A stretch of 64,000 nt of DNA from Aquanectria penicillioides (taxonomy: Eukaryota; Ascomycota; Sordariomycetes; Hypocreales; Nectriaceae). A program made the position numbers and the translations under genes. Positions 47,155 to 58,054 of the stretch are shown in pieces. Position 1 is the stretch's first letter. The number at the start of each line of letters is the position of its first letter. Under the pieces are notes generated by a model, which saw only the letters and a list, made by a program, of their open reading frames with translations, did not search any database and was not told the DNA's origin. The stretch lies in assembly GCA_003415625.1 (NCBI GenBank), contig PYIU01000005.1, positions 3,229,001-3,293,000 of the forward strand. The letters run 5' to 3'.

Positions 47155-49634
47155 TCACCACAGTGAAAATCCGTTTGCAGATTGGTCGTTGAACATCCAT
47201 CCATTCTGGTTCAGATCAGCAATGGTGAATTGTGCATCTGCCATCTAGGAGTGAATTATTAGCACCGCGAATTGGTTTCCAAGAAGAGCAGCGATGGACT
47301 TACCATCATGTCCCATTCATCTGTAAGTTCACCTGGGCTGCTGAAATTCATTTCCTTGGTTTCATCCAGAATCTCACCTTCCTGACTCTCAGCAGCCTTT
47401 TGAAGAATAGGTAGACAAGTTTCTTCGGCCTCCTCCGCAGCCTTGACCAGAATTTGGGGAAGCATATCTTGTCCAGTCCCTTGGATGAGACCTTGGATCT
47501 GTGCAGCAACTAGGCAAACGAAGAGATAACCTTTCATATTTGTCTCTCCTACCTCAATGCATCGCACGGACCAATCCTTGCCTTCATCTATGACAGCAAG
47601 AAGGTCTGGTCTTATGTTCACCGGCCCCAGGCCCTCTTCTTCTTGCAGCTGAGTGCGAACTTCTGCTGCAATGAACAGCCAGGCCTGCATTGCAACGATA
47701 CGGAAGAACCCAGAGCCACACTGTGTAAAACGTGACAAAGTGGTCTCTCTTGACGTGCCCAGGCCGCTCACGGACCCAGGAGCCGCAATGCAAGAGGTAG
47801 GATACGTTGCCGACCAGATCTTTAGTGCCAAGTCGAGGACCACCTTTCTGGAATATGCGTATCGTATCTCCTTAAGGGAAGAACCGTAAAACGGGACATG
47901 AATAGAGTAGATGTAACGGCGCATGATGACATCCACGGCTTGCATTGCAAATTGGGACGGCGCGGAATCTCCATTGGAAGCGCTTGCTCGGAGGACTCGA
48001 CTTATGTCCTTGTATACAGCTCTGATTTCTTTGTCGAGTCGAAGGGTTTCCTCATATGTATGCTGGGAATTGATATCATTCAAATATTTCATCACTGCAA
48101 GTCGAACAGGAAGGGTTTTTCTCAAAGAAATAGCGATGGAAACCTGTGTAAATTTGTCGTCGGGTTTCAGCGTGGGGTCGTCAGACAGAAGCTGGTCATC
48201 GTCCAGGTTGCCAGGAGGTTCGGTGTTGAAATCTTGGAGGGATATGAGGGGCGGTCCGCCCGCGCTCATGCTCGAAAGAAGAGCAATCTCCAAAATTGTG
48301 TTCCATAGCCTTCGGCGCATCTCAGAAGCAAATGTTGATCGCTTCGGTAGGCGAGATGGATCCGTATGCAAACCCATGTACACTGCTGTTCGATACAACG
48401 AGCCGATGGAAACCCAGACCAAGTCGCCACCAATCGCCACTGTTTGTCGAGCAAGTAGTAGTAATAGGTTTGCTTGCAGGTTCTTCATGTTTAGTCTAGG
48501 CTTGTATTCAGGCTCCGAGAGCCAAGTCTGAGCTTCATAGACCCATCGAACAGCCGAGGTGCGAAGAGAAAATGTCTCATCATATGTAGCAGCTCCAATA
48601 GCGATGACTAGCTTCACTTGAACTAGAAGGTTCAGATCACGATCTACTCCAATCTTCCACATTTCCTCAACATCTTTCAAGAAAGAAGGAATATGCAAGA
48701 TTCGATAGATACTTTCCGACGTTCGAAGGTAGCAGTTGATAAGCTCGGTTGTCACCTCCTTTGGTGGCAAATCAAAGGTCAGGGGTGAAGGCCATGGTGG
48801 ACACCGTCTTGACTTTATCAATCTTGCCAAGTTCTTGCATTTCTGAACGCCGACCGAAGCCTTGGATGACACTTGAACTTGCGACTCGATTGCGTTGAAG
48901 AGATCTAGGAACTGCCAAGCATATTATTAGAATCTAAACAATGATATCATGGGTGACGGGTCGATTTACCAAACTAGCGCTATTGACCCAGTGGCTTTGG
49001 CCAAATAGGCGCGTCTTGTGTATGATGTTGCGGCTGGTTGCTTGGGAATGACCGAACAAGGCACTTTGGTGTTGCAGGTGAATAGTTCCGGAGAGCTCTG
49101 TTGTTGATGTCTGAATGTCAAAGGTTGAGGGCGAGGCCATGCTCTGAGAACTTTTCTCGTTTGCTCTGGTAAGCTGACTCTCAAGCTCTTGAATCCGCTT
49201 CTTCATGGATTCAAGCTCGATGATGTCAGACGCATTACTTCCTTGCGTGGAAGGTGAAGTTGCGCTTGCAGAAGTGGGCACATGACTCGTATTTGTCGAT
49301 GCGCCGCTCGTACTTGAAGCAGATTCCTTGGAGATCAAGAAGCGATGCTCAGGCAATGAAAAGGCCTGAGTAGATTCCCGAGGCTTGGCATGGATACCAG
49401 TTCGTGGGGCCGAAGCCGGTGGTGGGGGGTTTTCGTATACGCAAGGGTGGTTCTTGGACCGCACGCAATTGCCGCAGGGCACTTCCCGATTGCATCGGAT
49501 CTTGCGTCGTCTGCAGAGAACACACGAACTGTGATTGAACTTCTAGTTAGCAGAGACGGAAAGGGGAGGATGGTGATGGCTTGCATGGCAGGGCGTCTTC
49601 GCCGACGCTCATGCTGAGTCGGCTCGCTCATCAT
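47155..49634 (-). CDS. Zn2Cys6 transcription factor with GC-AG first intron
   Basis: Four exons on the minus strand: 49634-49585, 49528-48970, 48911-47304 and 47244-47155, 768 residues. The first intron has donor GCAAGC rather than GT. Only this choice joins R-R-R-R-R-P-A-I to S-C-V-L-C-R-R-R-K-I-R-C and gives an intact cluster C-X2-C-X6-C-X5-C-X2-C-X7-C. A Ser/Thr-rich linker and a coiled coil (E-L-E-S-M-K-K-R-I-Q-E-L-E-S-Q-L) follow. The fungal-specific domain includes F-A-S-E-M-R-R-R-L-W-N-T-I and G-G-P-P-L-I-S-L-Q-D. The C-terminus ends F-S-L-W. A second Met codon follows directly at 49631. It is divergent from the MFS transporter at 50105 with 470 bp between the starts, a common arrangement for a regulator and its target; the link is inference. 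Confidence 0.9.
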
Positions 49635-50104
49635 GGTTGGCCCTGCAGTCGGGTCACGGTGAGGACAAGGTTGGAGTTGACAGGATGGAATTTTTCAGTG
49701 ACAGAACACTCGGGAAATCTTCCACATGATCCCCGACGGACTTATCTCTGCATGATGGACGAGCAGGAGGAAAGAAATAAAAGCAGGGAGCGAAAGGATT
49801 GATTCTTACGCCCCCCAGTCGGGAATTGCGCTGTTGGTCCGCGTCGCCCGTCATACACCGACACTTCTCGACACGCGATTGGCTGGTCAGCCGGATCCGA
49901 TTCAGTCACTCCATTATCCCCGAAAAACATCATCTCCGATAGAGTTGCCTTGGGTTCAATGTGGAATCACTGAGGGTATAAATGCCTTCGCTTGGCGTGT
50001 AATTTTCTCCTAGTTGAAAAATCGTCAGGCCACTTGCTTAGGAAAGGTACTCAACACAGCCTGTCTTGCCTCTCTCTTCTCTATATATTCCACTACCGGA
50101 CAAG
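49635..50104. promoter_or_regulatory. bidirectional promoter of Zn2Cys6 and MFS genes
   Basis: 470 bp between two divergent start codons. Zinc-cluster proteins often bind CGG half-sites and several CGG/CCG triplets are present, but I cannot single out a convincing paired site. No TATA box stands out. Confidence 0.4.
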
Positions 50105-51451
50105 ATGACGACCAAAATCCTTGACCAGGAGGCCACCGCCCAATCCGATGGTCAAAACGCAACCATGACGAACGAAAATTGTGAAAAGGACTCCATGCAA
50201 TTTGAACCGGCCCCCGATGGCGGTACCAGAGCATGGCTTGTCGCGGCTGGTGGAGGATTCGTCTTTTTTTGTGGATTAGGTTTCGCCAACTCCTTTGGAG
50301 TTTTCCAACAATACTACATGTCGCACCAGCTTCGAGGCGATTCAGAAGACAAGGTTGCCTGGATTGGATCCCTTTCAGCATTCCTTCAATTTGCCGCAGG
50401 CGCGTTCGCGGGACCTCTGTTTGACCGCTATGGAGCATGGGTATGCCCTTCAAATGTTTAGATTCTCGAACTCTTTGCTAACTCACTCCAGATTCTTCGA
50501 CCAGCCATGATCGTCTACGTGTTCGCCATAATGATGCTGAGTTTGTGCTCTAAATATTGGCACTTTATGCTAGTGCATGGTGTCTTGGTTGGAATCGTCA
50601 TGGGTCTGCTCATGTTCCCATCAATGGCTGCGGTTTCACAATACTTTGACAAACGACGAGCTGCTGCCTTGGGCATAGCCGCTTCGGGATCATCTATTGG
50701 TGGTATCGTATTCCCAATCGCCCTCTCCAAGATGCTCAACGAGACTTCTCTCGGTTTTGGATGGACGGTACGAATCATGGGATTCGTAATGTTGCCGCTT
50801 CTGGCCTTCGCATGCCTCGCCACCAAGGCTCGTCTACCCCCAAGGACAACAGACTTCTTCATGCCAAGCGCGTTCAAGGAACCCAATTTTGTCTTTCTCG
50901 TGACTTCCATGTTCTTTTTATTCCTTGGCATGTTCACTCCTTTGTTCTTTATCCCTACATACGGCGTGTATCGGGGCATGGAAGCTACGCTTGCTTCATA
51001 CTTGCTTGCGATCCTCAATGCTTCCTCTACGTTCGGACGCATCATTCCCGGCGTTCTGGCGGACAAATTTGGCGCCCTCAACATCCTATGCTTCGCCGGT
51101 GTAGCAAACGGGATTGTCATCCTTTGCATGAACAGCGTCACCACTAATGCAGGCCTGATTGTTTATTCTGTCGTCTTCGGATTTACTTCCGGCACGATCA
51201 TCTCTGGCGGTGCGGCAGCATTCTCTAAATGCCCCAAGAACCCCCGAGATCTTGGAACTTACACTGGAATGGGAATGGGAGTGAGCGGTCTAGCAGCATT
51301 GATTGGCCCCCCCGTAAACGGCGCACTCATTGACAAGTACGATGGATTTCTTCAGGTAGCTATCTTTAGTGGAGTTATGTGTCTTGTGGGTGGTGTATTT
51401 GCGATTCTGACCAAACTTGCGACTCCTCGAGGATTGATGGCAAGAACTTGA
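50105..51451 (+). CDS. MFS monocarboxylate-type transporter
   Basis: Two exons: 50105-50440 and 50492-51451 (51-bp GT-AG intron), 431 residues. The soluble N-terminus of about 45 residues ends in P-D-G-G-T-R-A-W, the conserved start of TM1 in fungal monocarboxylate transporter homologues. About 12 hydrophobic segments follow, with the loop 2-3 motif equivalent G-P-L-F-D-R-Y-G and Y-F-D-K-R-R-A-A-A-L-G between TM4 and TM5, and D-K-F-G-A in the second half. Plasma-membrane carrier by family. Many fungal members are orphans, and the substrate (monocarboxylate, riboflavin or metabolite) cannot be told here. Divergent from a Zn2Cys6 gene. Confidence 0.92.
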
Positions 51452-52246
51452 AGCACAATATAGATGTACGGCTAGGCTAGATTAGATATCGGAATCCTCT
51501 ACTCCATTTTTTTTTTCTTTGTCTGATTTGATAGAAAACCCGTCAGGGCTTTGTTAGCTGGTTTACACAAGAGCATATCTGTACATACCGTTGTAAAAAA
51601 GAAAATTTAAAAAAAATAAATAAAAAAAATAAAAGAGAGGCCTAGAAGTAGAATAAACCATTTCGCATAATGCATAATTTTAGCGGCTTGCATGGAAATC
51701 ATAATTCATGCCAAGACTTAATGAACCGGCTGTGGCGGATGCTACGACGCCAGGGGAGAAGCAGACGGAAGAATCACATATATCACAACCCATGCAAGTT
51801 GAACCCCAATTACTTGCGTGCATGGACTTCTTGTCTGGATCAGGCACCTATATCTTCTTCGTCGCTCCGTCCTCGCGCGTGATTGAAGGTAGAACTATGC
51901 TTAAAGATGGGTGGGGAGGATCATCTTGGCGCCAGCTAACCCAGTTATCACGTCCCCGGCCTCATCTACGATTGATGGGATTGATTATTCCTCCGGCCAG
52001 ATGTCAACGCTACTCCACACCTCCCGACCCTGCATGGATGCGGGGAACGGGGATGGTTGCGGGGGAGGGGCGCGTCACGGCGACAGGCCGTATCTGTCGA
52101 TAGCACATAGACCCTGGCTGGGTCACTTAATGACTGCCAGTAAGGCAGCGTGTTAAATAGGAGTATATCAGGAGCGGCAATTCTTTCCTTTGTCTCTTGG
52201 TCTTCTTCGCAGCATGGTGAAAGAGTAGCAAGTCTTTGCACACATC
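51452..52246. other. intergenic
   Basis: Contains a low-complexity A-rich tract at about 51594-51640. The right part is the promoter of the carboxylesterase. Short frames at 51708-52156 overlap in two frames with no family match. Confidence 0.5.
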
Positions 52247-53997
52247 ATGGCCCGCTTCCAATTTTCCCTACGGGCTCTACTCTTTGCAGCAACGGCACTG
52301 GGCGTGTCGGGAGCAAGCAATTCTTCCACACCAACAGCAAAGACCGCCAATGGCACCTATGCTGGTACCTATCTCTCTAATTGGGATCAGGATGCATTCC
52401 TAGGAATGCCATTCGCTCAGCCACCCACCGGCTCTCTCCGTTTCAAATGGCCTGTGAGCCTCAACGAGTCCTTTGAGGGACAGCGTGATGCCAAAGAATA
52501 CGGAGACAGCTGCATGCAATATGGTCAGAGTTTCACTCTATCCGAGGATTGCCTCACTATGAATGTGATTCGGCCAGCCGGAACGCCCAAAAAGAAGCTT
52601 CCTGTTCTGTAAGTAGAAGGGCAACACTCCATTGATGAGCCATTGCTTACTCTTTATTAGTGTTTGGATCTTCGGTGGTGGTCTGTACACTGGGAGTACC
52701 GCCGATCCACGATATAACCTCTCGGGTATTGTCAAAGTCAGTCAAGATATGGGCCAACCTATCATAGCTGTGAGCTTCAACTACCGATTGGGCATGTGGG
52801 GATTTCTCCAGACGTATCAGCTACTGAAGGAAGGTTCAAGCAACGCTGGGCTGCTAGACCAGCGGCTTGGGCTTCAGTGGATTCAGGAGAATATTGCTGC
52901 CTTCGGAGGCGATCCAGACAAAGTGGTCATCTGGGGAGAGAGCGCGGGGGCTCAAAGTATCGCGTATCAAATGTTTTCATATGACGGCCGCAATGACAAT
53001 CTCTACAGAGGTGCCATCTTAGAGAGCGGCGGCGTCACGGGTGCACAGGTATGTTTCAACAATCAAAGGACGTCGGATTTCGCTAACAGAGGGTTCGTAG
53101 GTTCATGACCTCAGTTATTACAATGTCGCTTATGAGAATCTTACTCGAGCAACTGGGTGCTGGGAGGCAACAGACCAACTGAGCTGCCTCCGAGGACTCG
53201 ACATTGATACCCTTTACGCGGCCCATCCTTCATTGACATGGAACCCCTTGATTGACGGGACATTTTTGACTGGATACCCAAGTCAGCTCATCCGCGAGAA
53301 CAAATTCAACACTGTTCCCATGATAATTGGGGCCAACACCGATGAAGGATTTGCAATTAACAATCCTAACACAGACCAGGATCTGTTTTATGAAGCGTAT
53401 CGGTGGAGAAACTATGCGCTGAGTGCACCTACAATTAGGAAGCTGATGGATCTTTATCCCAATGATCCTTGCAACGAACCACCATATGAAATCACGGATT
53501 GTTCTGTGAACACTGCCCGCGGGTTGCAATGGCGTCGCGCGAACGCTATTGGCAGTGACATTACCATGATCAGTGGAAGACGCAAAATGGCAGAATTGTT
53601 CACGTCTGCGGATACAGCAGTCTACAGTTACCGGTTCGATCAACGCATCTATGGCAGAAGTATCTGGGATGGAGTAAAGCACTTTGATAACGTGGCCTAT
53701 AGTTTTCAGAACATCACAGGGCTGCTAGGTCCAAGCCCTGAGTATGATAGTCATGTTGTTCTGGCAAAGGCTATTGGTCAGGCCTACGTGCGGTTTGTCT
53801 ACAACTTGGACCCCAATCCCAACTCGAAATACAGCAAGCAAGACAAGTTGCTTCCAACATGGCCAGTATATGACAATGATGATCCTAAAAACATGGTCTT
53901 GAATGCTACCAAAAACTGGGTCGAGGATGATACTTGGAGAAAGGAGGGGATTGCATACATCAACACCTATGAAGTTGCTCGGGAGCTGTATGGCTGA
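52247..53997 (+). CDS. secreted type-B carboxylesterase
   Basis: Three exons: 52247-52608, 52661-53048 and 53101-53997 (GT-AG), 548 residues. A signal peptide is clear (M-A-R-F then a hydrophobic core ending about V-S-G-A). Alpha/beta-hydrolase features of the carboxylesterase/lipase family (PF00135 type): the oxyanion loop W-I-F-G-G-G, the nucleophile elbow G-E-S-A-G (Ser about 215), the acid in N-T-D-E-G-F and the catalytic His in G-V-K-H-F-D-N. An E-D-C-L-T-M-N-V motif precedes the first intron. Several N-glycosylation sequons fit secretion. It hydrolyses carboxylic esters, possibly acetyl or feruloyl esters given the neighbouring plant-cell-wall enzymes, but the family is broad. Confidence 0.93.
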
Positions 53998-54082
53998 AGA
54001 ATTGGAGCTACCAAGGGATTAGAGACCTTTAGTCAAATCATGATCTAGTATTAGATATGAACTCCGCATACTGCCCCAAATT

Positions 54083-55976
54083 TCAATCAGCTTGTTCACT
54101 CTTGTAGTCACCAAACCCTTCTTCAAAGTACACCTCTCGGATTTGACTGAACCCAACTTCTGGGGCATCATATGGCCAGGGCAAAGTATTTCCGCTCGCA
54201 AACAGGGTAAACATGACTCCATCAAAGCCCACAGGCAGGTAGCTAGGAGAGAAATCTTTCACCCAAGTCACAGTATTGTTGCCCGCCGAATAACCCAGAC
54301 TATATTGCCGCGGCTTTGAACGGATGTGAAGTTTGAAGCCAGACGCTATAGAATTAACCTTGAGGGGATATTCTGTTGTCTAATTAGGAATGAACAATTA
54401 GTGACGTGGACAATAGATAGCTTGGGGGCATTTGGGCTATAAATTGATGGACTCTCTCTTACCACGGGAGGAGTACCTGGTCCTGGAGACTTGACAGTCA
54501 AGTCCACAAAGACGCATAAACCAGTACTGTTGGCGCAACCTCGAACTCCTATGTCTTGATGCGCGGCTTCACTCGAGTAGGCCGAAATTCCAACAGATTG
54601 ATATGGACCAAGGCCTTCGTTAACAGCAAGTAAAGTTGCAGTGAAAGTCATGTTCGTGGACTTTTGTTTCCGAAGAATGGCTGCAGGTGTGTCCCGATCC
54701 GAAAGCGTATACACATTTGGAACTAAGGTCACCCCAGAGCTCTTACCCTTGCCGCTCTTCTTCATATTATAGTTTTTGGTGTAAGGGGAACGCAGTTGAT
54801 ACCAACTCAAATCCAAGTCGGGGCCATCAAAGTTGTCTTCGTACGGCTTCAGTGGATCCTGCCGATCAGGCCCATATTCAGGGTAGCGTTGACTCAACAG
54901 CACAAAACTACCGTTGTTCATGGTTGGCCAGCCATCTTCCCATTCAACTGGTGCAAAGAAAGTTTCTCTACCTAAAACTGACGAGCTATCGACGTTTCGG
55001 CGACCCAAGAATGTGGCAAACCATTTACCGTCTGGAGTGTTGGCGAATGTGGCATGGCCAGTAGCACTAACGGTAAGGCTTGTATCGGCGCCATTATTAA
55101 TCAATGGGTTGGTTGGTGATGACTCCCAAGGCCCTTCCGGAGAAGTAGAGCGGGCAATAGTGGCTCGATGAGTCACTCCAGTTCCCCCTTCAGCAATAAG
55201 AAGGTAGTAGTAATTGTCCTTGTAAAATAGTTTGGGACCTTCAGGACGCGTTGATGCCGTGACTGGCAATGTGCCGTTCCAAATATTTTGGTATTTTCCG
55301 ATGCATTTCCCAGTGTCCAAGTTTATTTCGCATTGGCTTATGCCCCATAGCTTATCATAGCCGTTGTTCAACCCCATGAGCGTGAGGTAGGTCTTCTTCG
55401 AAATAGGATCTCGAAATAAATGCGGATCAATGCCGCTGGGTTCGGCCCAGACGACATCGGACCATGTTTTCATATCAGAAGATGAGACCCAGAAAATACG
55501 GGGCCAAGAGCGATAGTCAGGGTCAGACCCAGTCATAGCCATAGATGTCATATAAAATACGCCATCGATTTCACTGAGAGACGGCGCCCAGACACCTAGT
55601 GACGACTTAGCCGGTTGTTGCCAATAAAACTTAAATCCCGTCTTCTTACCGTTACCAGTTCTTACTCCCGTAATTGGAACCTTTTCAGGCTTGTCAAGGG
55701 CATGTGAAATGAGTTTCCAATTAGACAAATCTTTAGACCGATAAATCGGAACTGCAGGGAATGTGAGGAAAGAAGAGGCAGCCAAATAGTATGTATCATC
55801 AACTCGTAAGACATGAGGATCAGGGTTCCAACTGTGTGTTTGTTAGTTTAATGCTTTGATAAGCATTGTCTTTTTTTTTCAAATCATTACCCAGTTATTA
55901 TTGGGTTCTTCAAGGCTGAAACAGCAGAACTGTACAGGAGGCTAATAAGTCCAATGGCTGTTGAGAATGACCACAT
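54083..55976 (-). CDS. glycoside hydrolase family 43 (arabinofuranosidase/beta-xylosidase)
   Basis: Three exons on the minus strand: 55976-55891, 55831-54463 and 54379-54083 (introns 59 and 83 bp), 583 residues. Exon 1 encodes a signal peptide (M-W-S-F-S-T-A then a hydrophobic core ending about V-S-A). The five-bladed propeller catalytic acids are visible: the base Asp in W-N-P-D-P-H-V (about D33), the middle Asp in G-I-D-P-H-L-F-R-D, and the acid Glu in R-P-E-G-P-K-L-F. A C-terminal beta-sandwich domain (Y-E-D-N-F-D-G onwards, ending F-G-D-Y-K) is the GH43 accessory domain of xylosidase-type members. Expected to remove arabinose or xylose from hemicellulose or pectin side chains outside the cell. 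Divergent from the acetylesterase gene. Confidence 0.93.
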
Positions 55977-56872
55977 CGCAACAAGAATTCATGAAATTTG
56001 AGGTACCAAAATAGATGAATGTCAAATATCGACGATTTCATGGTCAAGGTGCAACTTGACACAATTGAACGTCTTAAATACCCCAAAACAGCGTCGGTGA
56101 TGCCTTTGAAGGATGGGCCATATTCAGGCTGTTCCTGAACTCACCCACCCTACGAATAAGTGGAGACATACATTAATAGAAAAGAACTTATCAATCGCAA
56201 CTTTGTGCCGCCAAGACGTCTCATTAATGGTAGGTTGCATTGGCAATTAGGCGGCCTCTGGATTGGCTCCGGATAATCATGCCTAACGGCCGTTGATTTC
56301 GGGACGATCACCGCTTTTGGGGTTCTACTCCTCTACCCCAATCTATGTTAATAATTCTTCAATTCTTGCATGCAAGGTTCCTCAGGTGATAGTTTTGCTC
56401 GTGGGCCTATACATCAAGTGATAGCGAAGAGGTACGGCCGAGTGTGCGGGGATTGCGGGGAAACCTCCAGAAGCAGCACCACGAAAATGTCCTCATGGTG
56501 GATGAGGTGATTATTTAGGCTGAATCATTACAAGACATTCGATGCGCTCATTTAAACTAATGTGTACACCGCTAGGTTTGCCTTGGGTCAAACCAATTCT
56601 CGGGGTAACTTTAGATTCTAACCCGAGATGGAGATCAATCAGGAAGGTTAGCAAGGGTCGACTAGGGTCGCAGCCTGGCTTTTTCCACCAATGATGTCTC
56701 CAAGTTCTTTTTTTCAGCTCCCCTAGAACCCTAGGAGCCGAAGATTGGGGGTTCGCGAACTAGTGGTGCTATTGTAACATCGTGATTTAAGTAAGGGGGC
56801 ATCATGCCGGCCAATGTTATCGTCACCAAAAGTAGGAAAGAGAAAAGAACTTCATCCCAAATATCAGCGAAG
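55977..56872. promoter_or_regulatory. bidirectional promoter of GH43 and acetylesterase genes
   Basis: About 0.9 kb between divergent genes for secreted enzymes. Contains the paired GCGGGG motifs at 56446-56460. An upstream in-frame ATG at 56804 precedes the chosen acetylesterase start. Confidence 0.55.
56446..56460 (+). promoter_or_regulatory. paired CreA-like sites
   Basis: Two GCGGGG hexamers (56446-56451 and 56455-56460), 9 bp apart start to start, matching the CreA/Cre1 consensus SYGGRG. CreA represses sugar-polymer-degrading genes on glucose, and closely spaced pairs are the functional form in Aspergillus. The short motif can arise by chance. Confidence 0.45.
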
Positions 56873-58010
56873 ATGGTCGTGTTGGTGTCATCCCTAATCC
56901 TGGTTTCAGCCGGTATCTTTCAAGGTGTGCTATCACTTTCTACTGCCGGCAAGCCTTCATTTAACTGGAAGAATATCAAACACATGTATGTTTGCGAGTC
57001 TACCAACCCTAGGAGCGTCTGACCTAAAATTGCTTTAGTGTGGCTTTTGGTGATTCGTACACTTATGTTCAAGGGACCCTTGGACACCCAAAATACAGCT
57101 TTATCGGCGATTATGATACTAAATTTTCCTTCACCACTGAGGAGTTGCTCTCCAACAAAATCGTTCAGAATTTCACAGGTACATCAGCTGGTGGGCCAAA
57201 CTGGGTTGAATTCTTGAGCGGCTGCGGTCTCGAGGGAGGCTTAACACTTCCATCAACCTGCAAGGTGCCGTTATGGGACTTTGCTTTTGCTGGTGCAGAT
57301 ATCGCTGAGAAGTTCACCCCTCTTCATCACACCTACACGGTCCCCATGGTCAATCAAACTCAGCAATATCTCACATGGGCTGAGCCAGCTCTTAAGAAGA
57401 AGGTGGATAAGTCCAAGGCTCTTGTGGCAATTTGGATCGGAATCAACGACATTAATGACTCTGTCAATTACGATGTCGATTTATCGGGACTGTACAACTC
57501 AATGATTGAGTTCATGTTTGAGAAAAGCGTCCAGCCACTCTATGACGTAGGCTATAGGCACTTCCTCTTCATGAGTCTTCCTCCACTGCACCGAACTCCA
57601 TCTAATCAACTAAAATCCAATCCATCGCCGAATGCCACAATGATAGGATGGTGGAATTCTCATCTATCGAATCACAGCTCTCAGTTCTCCAGCAAGCATA
57701 AGTCGGCAAAGACAATGGTCTATGACACATTCTCCTTTCTAAATGATGTTTTGGACAATCCAGCACAGTACCAGGTCACGAACACTACAAACTTTTGTCC
57801 TGGATACAACAATGCAACAGTTTTGACCAACCCTGAGACTTTTGGGTGCACTCCCATTGACGGTTATTTTTGGTTTGACTCTGGTCACATGTGAGTAACA
57901 CCAAATTCTTACTGATTGTTTTACGAACTAATATTTTCAATAGAACTAGCCATGTTCATAAATTGGTGACGAAGGACTTAATTAAATATCTTAAAGCGCA
58001 GTCAGGATAG
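56873..58010 (+). CDS. secreted GDSL acetylesterase (carbohydrate esterase family 16 type)
   Basis: Three exons: 56873-56985, 57039-57890 and 57944-58010 (GT-AG), 343 residues. The start at 56873 is preferred over the in-frame ATG at 56804 because it gives a clean signal peptide (M-V-V-L-V-S-S-L-I-L-V-S-A). SGNH/GDSL blocks: A-F-G-D-S-Y-T (nucleophile Ser), the Gly in T-S-A-G-G-P-N-W, I-W-I-G-I-N-D-I-N-D (Asn) and D-S-G-H-I-T-S-H-V-H, the Asp-x-x-His block rebuilt across the last intron. Many sequons and paired cysteines fit secretion. CE16 enzymes remove terminal acetyl groups from xylo- and pectin-derived oligosaccharides, which matches the GH43 and pectin methylesterase beside it. Confidence 0.92.
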
Positions 58011-58054
58011 CTCCATCTCCAAGGGGAAGCTCATTTTAATCTTAGTCAATGCCA

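Noticed and set aside
47923..48531. 202-codon plus-strand frame
   Set aside because: Antisense shadow of the Zn2Cys6 gene, which has conserved motifs and consistent introns.
50515..51144. 209-codon minus-strand frame
   Set aside because: Antisense shadow of the MFS transporter.
45817..51451. Secondary-metabolite gene cluster (regulator, transporter, glycosyltransferase-like gene)
   Set aside because: No PKS, NRPS, terpene synthase or prenyltransferase is present anywhere in the window.
57036..57040. Acetylesterase gene starting at 57040
   Set aside because: That would remove the signal peptide; the intron 56986-57038 joins a signal-peptide exon in frame directly before the GDS block.
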